A stretch of 64,000 nt of DNA from Rhodocyclales bacterium. Lineage in GTDB: Bacteria > Pseudomonadota > Gammaproteobacteria > Burkholderiales > Rhodocyclaceae. The DNA lies in the NCBI GenBank assembly GCA_016235165.1, contig JACRLX010000038.1:1-64000 (forward strand). Direction: 5' to 3'. The notes under the pieces were generated by a model that was not told the origin of the DNA, made no database searches, and saw only the letters and a program-made list of their open reading frames with translations. Positions 54,184-60,873 of the stretch are shown here, piece by piece. The position numbers were made by a program, and so were the translations under genes. The first letter of the stretch is position 1; every line of letters begins with the position of its first letter.

Positions 54184-54867
54184 TCAGAAAATTTGTTTGA
54201 GGTCGCTCAAGGTCACCAGACCCAGACTGCCCAGATTCAACGTGACGCCTTGCGTACTCCTGTTGATATTGCTGACGCCGGATAGCTGCAATGCCGACGC
54301 CGTTACTTTTTCCGTTCCGCGCCTGGCAGTCACCGCGATGCTGTAACTGCCATTGACTGCCTGTGCACCAGCATCAGTCGTGCCATCCCAGGTGAAGTTG
54401 TGAATTCCCGCATCGAGATTTCCCAAGTCCATGGTTTTCATGACCAAACCGTTCGGATCCTTGATCGTGACCACGACTTGATCCGCAGCCGACGCAAGTT
54501 CGACGCCGCCGACGGCGCCGCTGTCGCCAAGTTGCAGGCCGGAACCGGCAATCATTACCTGGCGGCCGACAAGATTTGCCGCCTGCATGGCTTCGCCATC
54601 GACGCTGCTGGCGACCAGCTTTTGCAGCGTGGCATTGAGTTTTTCGATGCCATCGACAGTGCTGATCTGCGCCAGTTGCGAGGTCATTTGCGCATTGTCC
54701 ATCGGGTTGAGCGGGTCCTGGTTCTTCAACTGCGTGGTCAGCAGCTTGAGGAAGCGGTTCTGCGCATCGGTCATCACATTGCTGGAGGATGCGGTGTTGG
54801 TGGCCTTGCTGGCGTCGATCAGCGCCTGGGTGGTGGTGGCATTGTTGCCTATGGTGTTGACTGCCAT
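54184..54867 (-). CDS. flgD: Hook-capping protein FlgD
   Basis: A 227-residue FlgD. The N-terminal conserved part contains FLKLLTTQLKNQDPLNPMDNAQMTSQLAQISTVDGIEKLNATL; the C-terminal part has a FlgD Tudor/Ig-like region (GVELASAADQVVVTIKDPNG, FTWDGTTDAGAQAVNGSYSIAV). It caps the growing hook and falls off at completion. flgE starts 13 bases after its stop. Confidence 0.96.
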   Translation of the reverse strand: MAVNTIGNNATTTQALIDASKATNTASSSNVMTDAQNRFLKLLTTQLKNQDPLNPMDNAQMTSQLAQISTVDGIEKLNATLQKLVASSVDGEAMQAANLVGRQVMIAGSGLQLGDSGAVGGVELASAADQVVVTIKDPNGLVMKTMDLGNLDAGIHNFTWDGTTDAGAQAVNGSYSIAVTARRGTEKVTASALQLSGVSNINRSTQGVTLNLGSLGLVTLSDLKQIF

Positions 54868-54885
54868 GATCCTGCTCCCGGAAAT

Positions 54886-55287
54886 TTACTGGCCGATGGC
54901 GAGGGTCTTCTGCACCAGCGACTTGGCGGCGCCCAGAACCTCGACGTTGTTTTGGTAGGAACGCGATGCAGCGATCATGTTCACCATCTCCTCGATGGGA
55001 TTCACGTTCGGCATCGCCACATAGCCCTGTTCGTTGGCTGCCGGGCTGCCGGGGTCATACACCAGGCGCGGCGGCGCGGCGCTCTCGACGACTTGCGTCG
55101 CGCGCACGCCCAGCGCGCCGCCCTCGACCGGCATGGCGCGAAACATCACCTGCTTGGCGCGATAGGGCTGGCCGTCGGCGCCAACCATGCTGTCGGCGTT
55201 GGCGAGGTTGCTGGCCACCGCGTTGAGCCGCGCCGACTGCGCCGTCAGCGCCGATCCGGCGATATTCATCACATTGAACAGGCTCAT
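54886..55287 (-). CDS. flgC: Proximal rod protein FlgC
   Basis: From ATG 55287 the product is 133 residues, the normal FlgC size. N-terminal [27 protein letters not shown] and C-terminal [30 protein letters not shown] are diagnostic. The frame is open far upstream through flgB in another reading frame, which is not coding. Confidence 0.96.
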   Translation of the reverse strand: MSLFNVMNIAGSALTAQSARLNAVASNLANADSMVGADGQPYRAKQVMFRAMPVEGGALGVRATQVVESAAPPRLVYDPGSPAANEQGYVAMPNVNPIEEMVNMIAASRSYQNNVEVLGAAKSLVQKTLAIGQ

Positions 55288-55295
55288 GATCTTCC

Positions 55296-55700
55296 TTACT
55301 GGCTGAGCGCGGTTTGCAAGTCCTTGAAGCTGCCGCGGACGAAGGTCAGCGCCGCTTCGAGACGCAGCGCGGTTTCGGCAAAGGCCGCCCGCTCCACATC
55401 CATATTCACCGTGTTGCCGTCGACGCCGGGCTGGAACTCGGTGCGGTATTTCAGCGACGCGGGAGCCAGGGCTTCGGCGCTGCCGCGCAAATGCCCACGT
55501 GCCGTGACGGCCAGGGCGACGCCCTGCTCGCGCCGTCCGGCCAAGCGGTTTTCCAGCGCCTCCTTGAAATCGATGTCGCGTGCCTTGTAATGCGGCGTAT
55601 CGGCGTTGGCGATGTTCGAGGCGATCAGCTCTTGCCGCTGCACAAGCAGATTCAGGGCATTGCGCTGAACCTTGAGGTGTTCGCCGATTCTGTCGTTCAT
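55296..55700 (-). CDS. flgB: Proximal rod protein FlgB
   Basis: From ATG 55700 the product is 134 residues. N-terminal [37 protein letters not shown] and C-terminal [20 protein letters not shown] fit FlgB. It is the first gene of the flgB-J operon; a sigma-54 promoter lies 44-59 bases upstream of the ATG and a dyad further up. Confidence 0.96.
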   Translation of the reverse strand: MNDRIGEHLKVQRNALNLLVQRQELIASNIANADTPHYKARDIDFKEALENRLAGRREQGVALAVTARGHLRGSAEALAPASLKYRTEFQPGVDGNTVNMDVERAAFAETALRLEAALTFVRGSFKDLQTALSQ

Positions 55701-55743
55701 GGTTTTGCTCGCAAGGCAATTGGATGGGTTACGGCACACCAAA

Positions 55744-55759
55744 TGCAGCAACCATGCCA
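55744..55759 (-). promoter_or_regulatory. Sigma-54 promoter of the flgB operon
   Basis: The minus strand reads TGGCATGGTTGCTGCA. GG and GC are ten bases apart; the -24 box is nearly perfect and the -12 box is CTGCA in place of TTGCA. Confidence 0.75.
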
Positions 55760-55831
55760 GGCCGGAAACCCTTGCCGGGCTCGATGTTTTGGCAATCGAC
55801 CGGCCCTTTACGGCAAAGCCGGCGCGGGTTC

Positions 55832-55846
55832 CGGCAAAACTTGCCG
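55832..55846. promoter_or_regulatory. CGGCAA-N3-TTGCCG dyad in the flgB-flgA gap
   Basis: Perfect dyad with spacer AAC (the stem extends to CCGG on both sides), about 73 bases upstream of the flgB sigma-54 promoter and 55 bases before flgA. Typical enhancer distance for an NtrC-family activator. Confidence 0.65.
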
Positions 55847-55900
55847 GATCAGGCCGACGGACCGGGTGCCGCAGCCGCCCAAGCTGAGATAATCGCTGAC

Positions 55901-56614
55901 ATGAATGACCTTATGCATCACCTCCGTCGCCACGCATTTCCCGGGCCCTTGTTCGCGGCACTGGCCGTGATCGCCCTGGTAGCGCCGGCGGCGGCCGGGG
56001 AGGAAGCCATACGCCAGGCGGTCACCAGCTATCTGGAGCAACAAGCTGCCACCCTGCCCGGCCCGGCACGGCACGAGATCGGCACCATCAGCGCGGGCTC
56101 CATCGCCGCCGGCTGTCGCCGCATCACCGTCACCACGCCCGGCGGTGCCCGTCCCTGGGGGCGCACCCACGTTCAGGCCAAATGCAGCGACGGGGCCAAC
56201 TGGAGCCTGTTCGTCCCGGTCGATATTCACGTCAGCGCCGACTACCTCGTCAGCGCCCGGCCCTTGCGCGCAGGACAGACCCTGACCGAGGCCGACATCG
56301 CTACCCGCCGTGGCGATCTGGCGGAACTGCCGAGCACCATCCTCACCGACCCGCGCCAGGCGCTCGGCCAGATCACCAGCACCGCCCTGCCCGCCGAGCG
56401 GCCGCTGCGATCAGACTTGTTGCGCAAGCCGGTAGTGATACGCCAGGGACAAAACGCCAGGGTGATCTCGGCCGGCAGCAGCTTCCAGGTCTCCAGCGAA
56501 GGCAAGGCGATGGGCAACGCGGCGGCCGGCCAGGTGGTGCAGATGCGCATGGCCTCGGGGCAGATCGTCAGCGGCGTCGCCCAGGCCGACGGATCGGTGC
56601 GCGTCGGCCAATAG
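55901..56614 (+). CDS. flgA: P-ring assembly chaperone FlgA
   Basis: From ATG 55901 the product is 237 residues with a signal peptide (LFAALAVIALVAPAAAG). The SAF domain is clear: YLVSARPLRAGQTLTEADIATRRGDL, and the C-terminal GQNARVISAGSSFQVSSEGKAMGNAAAGQVVQMRMASGQIVSG. FlgA assists FlgI polymerisation. It diverges from flgB across 200 bases; no promoter of its own was identified with confidence. Confidence 0.95.
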   Translation: MNDLMHHLRRHAFPGPLFAALAVIALVAPAAAGEEAIRQAVTSYLEQQAATLPGPARHEIGTISAGSIAAGCRRITVTTPGGARPWGRTHVQAKCSDGANWSLFVPVDIHVSADYLVSARPLRAGQTLTEADIATRRGDLAELPSTILTDPRQALGQITSTALPAERPLRSDLLRKPVVIRQGQNARVISAGSSFQVSSEGKAMGNAAAGQVVQMRMASGQIVSGVAQADGSVRVGQ

Positions 56615-56639
56615 CCCGGGAAATTCCCCCCCGGAATGC

Positions 56640-56666
56640 TAAAGTCGGGCTATTCCACGCCGTTAA
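56640..56666 (+). promoter_or_regulatory. FliA (sigma-28) promoter of flgM
   Basis: TAAAGTCG and GCCGTTAA are separated by exactly 11 bases, matching the flagellar sigma consensus TAAAGTTT-N11-GCCGATAA at 13 of 16 positions, with 36 bases to the flgM ATG. Confidence 0.85.
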
Positions 56667-56702
56667 GACACGCAAGCTCAGAACCCTTTGCAGGTACCCG
56701 CC

Positions 56703-56987
56703 ATGAAGATCGACTCCACCACCCCCTCGGCCGTAACTCTGGCCAAGACCCGTCAGCAAAGGCCGTCTGGCCCTGGCCCGGCGACGGGAGCAGCCGGCGA
56801 AAGCGCCGTGGCCACCCTCAGCCACAGCCAGGCAACGGATCCAGCCGGGGCCCCGGTCGATGGCGAGCGTATCGCCGAAATTCGCCAGGCGATTGCCGAC
56901 GGCAAGCTCCAGATCAACGCCGAACGCATTGCCGACCGCTTGATCCAGGGCGCGCGCGAGCAGTTCGCGAAGGGGCAGCGGTCCTGA
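56703..56987 (+). CDS. flgM: Anti-sigma-28 factor FlgM
   Basis: From ATG 56703 the product is 94 residues. The N-terminal half is low-complexity and disordered; the C-terminal helices VDGERIAEIRQAIADGKLQINAERIADRLI are the FliA-binding part. FlgM holds FliA until the hook is finished and FlgM is exported. The FliA-type promoter upstream gives the known feedback arrangement. Confidence 0.95.
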   Translation: MKIDSTTPSAVTLAKTRQQRPSGPGPATGAAGESAVATLSHSQATDPAGAPVDGERIAEIRQAIADGKLQINAERIADRLIQGAREQFAKGQRS

Positions 56988-56998
56988 GCCAGCCCCGC

Positions 56999-57469
56999 GT
57001 GGCCAGTATCGAAACCCTGTTGCAGGAGGAACTTGCCGCCCTCGGCGAGTTCCTCGCCGCCATTGCCGCCGAGCGGTGCGCCCTCACCGAGGGCAAACTC
57101 GATGACCTGCCCGGCGCCACGGAACAAAAGTCGGCGCTGGCGACACGCCTCGCCAGCCTGGAAAGCCAGCGCGAGGCTTTGTTGACCGATTCCCGACTGG
57201 CTCCTGGGCGCCAGGGCATGGAAAGCTGGCTGGCCAGGCAGCCACCGTCCGCACGCGGCGCGCATCAGGCACGCTGGAATGCCCTGCTCGAAGGCGCCGC
57301 GAAAGCCAGGACGGAGAACGAGATCAACGGCAAGCTGATCGCCACCCGCTTGCAGCAGAACCAGCAGGCGCTAGGTGGCCTGCTCGGGGAAGCCGCCGAG
57401 GCATCGACCTACGGCGCCGACGGTCAGCGCAGTTCCGGCGCCAACCGCCGCACACTGGGCAGCGCCTGA
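56999..57469 (+). CDS. flgN: FlgK/FlgL chaperone FlgN
   Basis: The best start is GTG 56999, 11 bases after the flgM stop, giving 156 residues. The chain is helical with ETLLQEELAALGEFLAAIAAE near the N terminus and NEINGKLIATRLQQNQQALGGLLGEA near the C terminus, the FlgN pattern. It escorts FlgK and FlgL to the export gate. QKSALATRL in the middle is encoded by a copy of the 24-bp motif and matches a normal FlgN segment, so here the motif is part of an ordered helix. Confidence 0.88.
   Translation: MASIETLLQEELAALGEFLAAIAAERCALTEGKLDDLPGATEQKSALATRLASLESQREALLTDSRLAPGRQGMESWLARQPPSARGAHQARWNALLEGAAKARTENEINGKLIATRLQQNQQALGGLLGEAAEASTYGADGQRSSGANRRTLGSA
57127..57150 (+). repeat. 24-bp interspersed motif, copy 9
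   Basis: AAGTCGGCGCTGG followed by CGACACGCCT; the last three bases depart from the consensus. Sense orientation in flgN, read as QKSALATRL. Confidence 0.65.
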
Positions 57470-57493
57470 CCGCGGTATCCCTCCCGCGCAAGC

Positions 57494-58288
57494 CTACTCG
57501 GCGAGCGGAACATCGACCACGTTGTCCGGTGTCTTGGCTTCGATGCTGATCGCCACCCGGCGATTGCTCTGCCGCCCCTCGGCCGTTGCATTGTCCGCCA
57601 CGGGTCGCTGATCGGCGTGACCGACAGCACTCAGCCGCCGCGGGTCCATCCCGGTATCGATGAACAGACGCACCACGCTGGCGGCGCGTGCCGCCGACAG
57701 CTCCCAGTTGGATGGGAACTGCGGCGTGCTGATCGGGATGTTGTCGGTATGGCCCTCGACCACGATGGGGAAGTCGGCAGCGGCCAGCACGCGACCCACC
57801 GCGCCAAGCGCGCGGATGGCGCCCAGGTCGAGGCGGGCTTCGCCCGGCGCGAACAGGGCGCTGGCGCTGATATCGACCTGGATGCCGAGCGCCCCCTCGG
57901 AAATCCTCACCTTTCCCTGCGCGGCAAGTGGTGCCAGCGCCTGATTGAGGTCGCGCGCCAGACCGCGCAGTGTTTCCTTCTTGATGGCCTGTGTTTCCTC
58001 GTTCCGGGTCCGCGGCTGGGGGCGGCGCAGCGGCATATTGACGGGCATTTCGGCTTGGCCGGTGGCGACTTGCGCGCCCGGTGCCTGCCCAGGATCGCTG
58101 CGGAAGGCAAACACGATCGAATCGGACATCACCCGATACTTGCCCTCATTGATCGAGGATATGCCGTACATGACGACGAAAAACGCGAACAGCAGGGTAA
58201 TGAAATCGGCATAGGACACCAGCCAGCGATCGTGGTTTTCCGGATCGTCGGCTTCGCGGCGACGGCGACGACGACGGTAATGGGCCAT
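57494..58288 (-). CDS. motD: Flagellar stator protein MotD/MotB type
   Basis: A 264-residue stator B subunit. Basic N terminus, one membrane helix with the proton-binding Asp29 in LVSYADFITLLFAFFVVMY, a plug-like segment, and a C-terminal OmpA-type peptidoglycan domain (VEGHTDNIPI, NWELSAARAASVVRLFI). The pairing with a 246-residue MotA-like protein beside fliA matches the MotC-MotD arrangement of Pseudomonas, hence the symbol; MotB is an acceptable name. Confidence 0.92.
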   Translation of the reverse strand: MAHYRRRRRRREADDPENHDRWLVSYADFITLLFAFFVVMYGISSINEGKYRVMSDSIVFAFRSDPGQAPGAQVATGQAEMPVNMPLRRPQPRTRNEETQAIKKETLRGLARDLNQALAPLAAQGKVRISEGALGIQVDISASALFAPGEARLDLGAIRALGAVGRVLAAADFPIVVEGHTDNIPISTPQFPSNWELSAARAASVVRLFIDTGMDPRRLSAVGHADQRPVADNATAEGRQSNRRVAISIEAKTPDNVVDVPLAE

Positions 58289-58301
58289 GCTGCCAGCCCG
58301 G

Positions 58302-59042
58302 TCAGGCGAAGTAGCCGTGCAGCCGGCTTTCCAGCATGCGCGGATTGTCGCCGTTGGCGATGCCGATCAGGCCGTCGATCAGCATTTCACGCATGGTCAC
58401 GATGCGGGCGATTATCGACAGCAGCTTCTTCGCCACCGGCAGGAGGATCAGATTGGCCGCGCCGACGCCATAGATGGTGGCGACGAAAGCCACGGCGATG
58501 CCGCTGCCGAGCTTGGCCGGATCGGAGAGGTTTTCCATGACGTGGATCAGCCCCATGACCGCACCGAGGATGCCTATCGTCGGTGCATAGCCGCCGGCCG
58601 ACTCCCAGATCTTCGCCGCCGACTTGAGCCCGCTTTCGACCGCGGTCAGCTCGACTTCCAGCACCTCGCGCAAGCGGTCCGGTTCGGCGCCATCGACCAG
58701 CAGTTGCAGGCCCTTGACCGCGAACGGATCCTTGATGGTTCCCAGATACGCCTCCAGGGAAAGCAGGCCTTCCTTGCGCGCGATCTGGCTCCAGCGGGAA
58801 ATCTCGGCAATCTGGCGATCCGGATCGATCACCGGCGGGACGAACACCCATCGTCCCATCAGCACGCCTTCACGGAATACCCGCAAGGGGCTTTGCAGCA
58901 TCACCGCGCCGAGGGTGCCGCCGACCACGATGAAGAAGGCCGTGGGTTGCAGCAGGGATGCCACATGGCCGCCTTCGAGCACCTGGCCGGCGACGATCGC
59001 CGCCAGACCCAGCAACAAGCCAACGACGCTGATCTTGTCCAT
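58302..59042 (-). CDS. motC: Flagellar stator protein MotC/MotA type
   Basis: From ATG 59042 the product is 246 residues with four membrane helices (MDKISVVGLLLGLAAIVAGQ; PTAFFIVVGGTLGAVML; GYAPTIGILGAVMGLIHVM; GIAVAFVATIYGVGAANLILLPVA). The large cytoplasmic loop contains the charged region that contacts FliG. Proton flow through MotC-MotD drives rotation. The start lies 2 bases after the fliA stop, indicating a shared transcript. Confidence 0.93.
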   Translation of the reverse strand: MDKISVVGLLLGLAAIVAGQVLEGGHVASLLQPTAFFIVVGGTLGAVMLQSPLRVFREGVLMGRWVFVPPVIDPDRQIAEISRWSQIARKEGLLSLEAYLGTIKDPFAVKGLQLLVDGAEPDRLREVLEVELTAVESGLKSAAKIWESAGGYAPTIGILGAVMGLIHVMENLSDPAKLGSGIAVAFVATIYGVGAANLILLPVAKKLLSIIARIVTMREMLIDGLIGIANGDNPRMLESRLHGYFA

Positions 59043-59044
59043 GG

Positions 59045-59803
59045 TCAGGCCCGCGCCGCCGCTCCGCTGCCGCGCCGCCCGCGTGGCGGCTTGGCCTGGC
59101 CGGTGACGGCACAGCGCAGCCGGGCCACGGCCTGGCTGTGCAGCTGGCATACGCGCGACTCGGTGACGCCCATGATCTCGCCGATTTCCTTGAGGTTCAG
59201 ATCCTGCTCGTAGTAAAGCGACATCATCAGCTTCTCGCGCTCCGGCAAATCCTCGATCGCCGCGACCAGCATCCGGCGGGTGCCGGCGTCTTCGAGTATG
59301 CTCAGCGGATCGGGAACGCTGGCGGCGCTGTGGCGATCGAGGTAGTCCTCGCCCTTGCCTTCGGAAACCTCCTCGATATACACCAGCTGGTGGCCGCGCG
59401 CGTCGAGCAGCAGCTTCTGGTAATCGGCGAGCGGCATATCCAGCGCCTTGGCCAGCTCGGATTCACTCGGCTGGCGACCGTTCTCGTGTTCGAGGACGCG
59501 GATCGCCTCCTCGACGCGCCGCATCTCCTTGCGCACGCTGCGCGGAACCCAATCGTTTTCGCGCAAGCCATCCAGCATCGCGCCGCGGATGCGCTGCACC
59601 GCATAGGTTTCGAACTGCGCCCCCTGCCCGTCCTCGAAGCGCTCCATCGCATCGAGCAATCCGATCAGGCCGTTCTGGATCAGGTCATCCACTTCCACGC
59701 TGGCCGGCAGGCGCGCCATCAACAGGTAGGCAATGCGTTTCACCAGCGGCAGATAGCCGGCGACCTGCTTGTCCTTGGTCAGTGTGCCCTGGGCGGTATA
59801 CAT
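59045..59803 (-). CDS. fliA: Flagellar sigma factor FliA (sigma-28)
   Basis: A 252-residue sigma factor with region 2 (LPLVKRIAYLLMARLPASVEVDDLIQNGLIGLLDAMERF), region 3 and region 4 (LPEREKLMMSLYYEQDLNLKEIGEIMGVTESRVCQLHSQA), all as split family blocks. It directs class III/IV genes such as flgM here. It is preceded by a cheY remnant and the 66-bp block copy C, which may carry the promoter for the fliA-motCD unit. Confidence 0.97.
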   Translation of the reverse strand: MYTAQGTLTKDKQVAGYLPLVKRIAYLLMARLPASVEVDDLIQNGLIGLLDAMERFEDGQGAQFETYAVQRIRGAMLDGLRENDWVPRSVRKEMRRVEEAIRVLEHENGRQPSESELAKALDMPLADYQKLLLDARGHQLVYIEEVSEGKGEDYLDRHSAASVPDPLSILEDAGTRRMLVAAIEDLPEREKLMMSLYYEQDLNLKEIGEIMGVTESRVCQLHSQAVARLRCAVTGQAKPPRGRRGSGAAARA

Positions 59804-59832
59804 GATTGCCGGCTTTGTCCGAGCTGTGCGTC

Positions 59833-59970
59833 TCAGCGCAGTACCAGCTTGATGGTGTTGAGCAGCTCGTCGGCGGTGGCCGGCTTCACCAGCCAGCCCG
59901 AGGCACCCGCCGCCTTGGCTTCCATGCGCCTGGCCTGCTGCGATTCCGTGGTCAGGAACAGGATCGGCAT
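59833..59970 (-). pseudogene. cheY remnant (C-terminal third only)
   Basis: An open stretch of 45 codons beginning at an internal ATG matches the end of a chemotaxis receiver: PILFLTTES (beta 4 with the switch Thr), AAGASGWLVKPATADELL (switch Lys and alpha 5) and stop. The first two thirds, with the acidic pocket and phosphoacceptor, are missing. Upstream there is only 18 bases of unrelated sequence and then the 66-bp block copy C. A cheY beside fliA is common in gene clusters of this type, so this looks like a 5' deletion. Other cheY genes (16385) remain. Confidence 0.82.
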
Positions 59971-59988
59971 GAACGTTTAGCTACCGGC

Positions 59989-60054
59989 ATCGTCTCAAAG
60001 GCGCAGGCTTTTGTTTATCCGTGAATAACGCGACAAACTGCGGGATATACGTAG
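59989..60054 (-). repeat. 66-bp conserved intergenic block, copy C
   Basis: Minus-strand copy aligned without gaps to A and B. It sits between the flhG stop and the cheY remnant and reads toward the remnant and fliA. Its end is 18 bases from the first codon left of cheY, close to the deletion breakpoint. Confidence 0.75.
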
Positions 60055-60080
60055 CTCATCGGCGGCACCTTGCGGGCCGG

Positions 60081-60869
60081 CTAAAGCCCGGCCCGGCGGC
60101 GACCGTCGGCACGACCCAGACTGCGAAATCCGGTTGCGCCCTCGGGTAGTCGAATCTCCAGCGAACCGGCGATATGGTCCGTGGCAGGCTGGCGCGCTGC
60201 CGCCAGGTAGTCGAGGCGAACCCCGAGATGTTCTCGCGCGGTCTGCTGCATGTTGCTGAAGATCGCCTGCGACTCCTGATCCGAGCGGGCACGGGTGATC
60301 ACCAGTTGGAAGGTTTCGCGCCCGCTTTCCCGCACCAGATGCTTGATCAGCGCATAGGCACGGGTAATCGCGGTGCTCTGTGCCGCAACCACCACCGCCA
60401 TGCTGGGGGCTGCCAGGGCCAGTGGCGACAGTGGCCGCGGGCTGCCATCGGCACAGTCGATCAGGATGTAGGAATGCGCCTGTTGCAATGCTTCGAGTGC
60501 CTGATCGATACGCTTCGCCGATTCGCCGTCGAGCGGCCCCCGGTGCATCGCCAGACGCGCCGCGGAAAGCACGCCCAAGCCGGCGCCTGCCTTCTGAATC
60601 TGCGCCTCGACCGGCGTGCCGCGCCGTCCGGCGTCAAGCAGGTCGTGCCCGGGGCGCAAACCAAAGGCGTGATGAACATTGTCGTCGCCGCCGTTTTCAT
60701 CGATCACCAGCACCGACTCGCCGGCCTTGGCCAGCGCCGCCGCTGTTTGCACCAGCAGGCGGGTACGGCCGCAGGCCTCGCGCCCGGAAACAAAGGCGAT
60801 GGCGCGCCCGGTGCGTGCGCGGAACAGGCGCCGCAAGCCGGCCGCCTGATCCACCTGCCCGGCCTCCAT
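60081..60869 (-). CDS. flhG: Degenerate FlhG/FleN-like MinD-family protein
   Basis: From ATG 60869 (an in-frame TTG at 60881 overlaps flhF) the product is 262 residues. Position after flhF and the overall MinD-like order (GRAIAFVSG, VLVIDENGG, YILIDCADG) identify FlhG/FleN, which limits flagellar number by acting on the master activator. The deviant Walker A KGGVGKT is replaced by GREACGRT, with both lysines changed to Arg or lost, and the following switch I Asp-x-Asp is DEN. ATP-dependent dimerisation is therefore doubtful. It may be a non-catalytic family member. Confidence 0.8.
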   Translation of the reverse strand: MEAGQVDQAAGLRRLFRARTGRAIAFVSGREACGRTRLLVQTAAALAKAGESVLVIDENGGDDNVHHAFGLRPGHDLLDAGRRGTPVEAQIQKAGAGLGVLSAARLAMHRGPLDGESAKRIDQALEALQQAHSYILIDCADGSPRPLSPLALAAPSMAVVVAAQSTAITRAYALIKHLVRESGRETFQLVITRARSDQESQAIFSNMQQTAREHLGVRLDYLAAARQPATDHIAGSLEIRLPEGATGFRSLGRADGRRRAGL

Positions 60870-60873
60870 TGCT

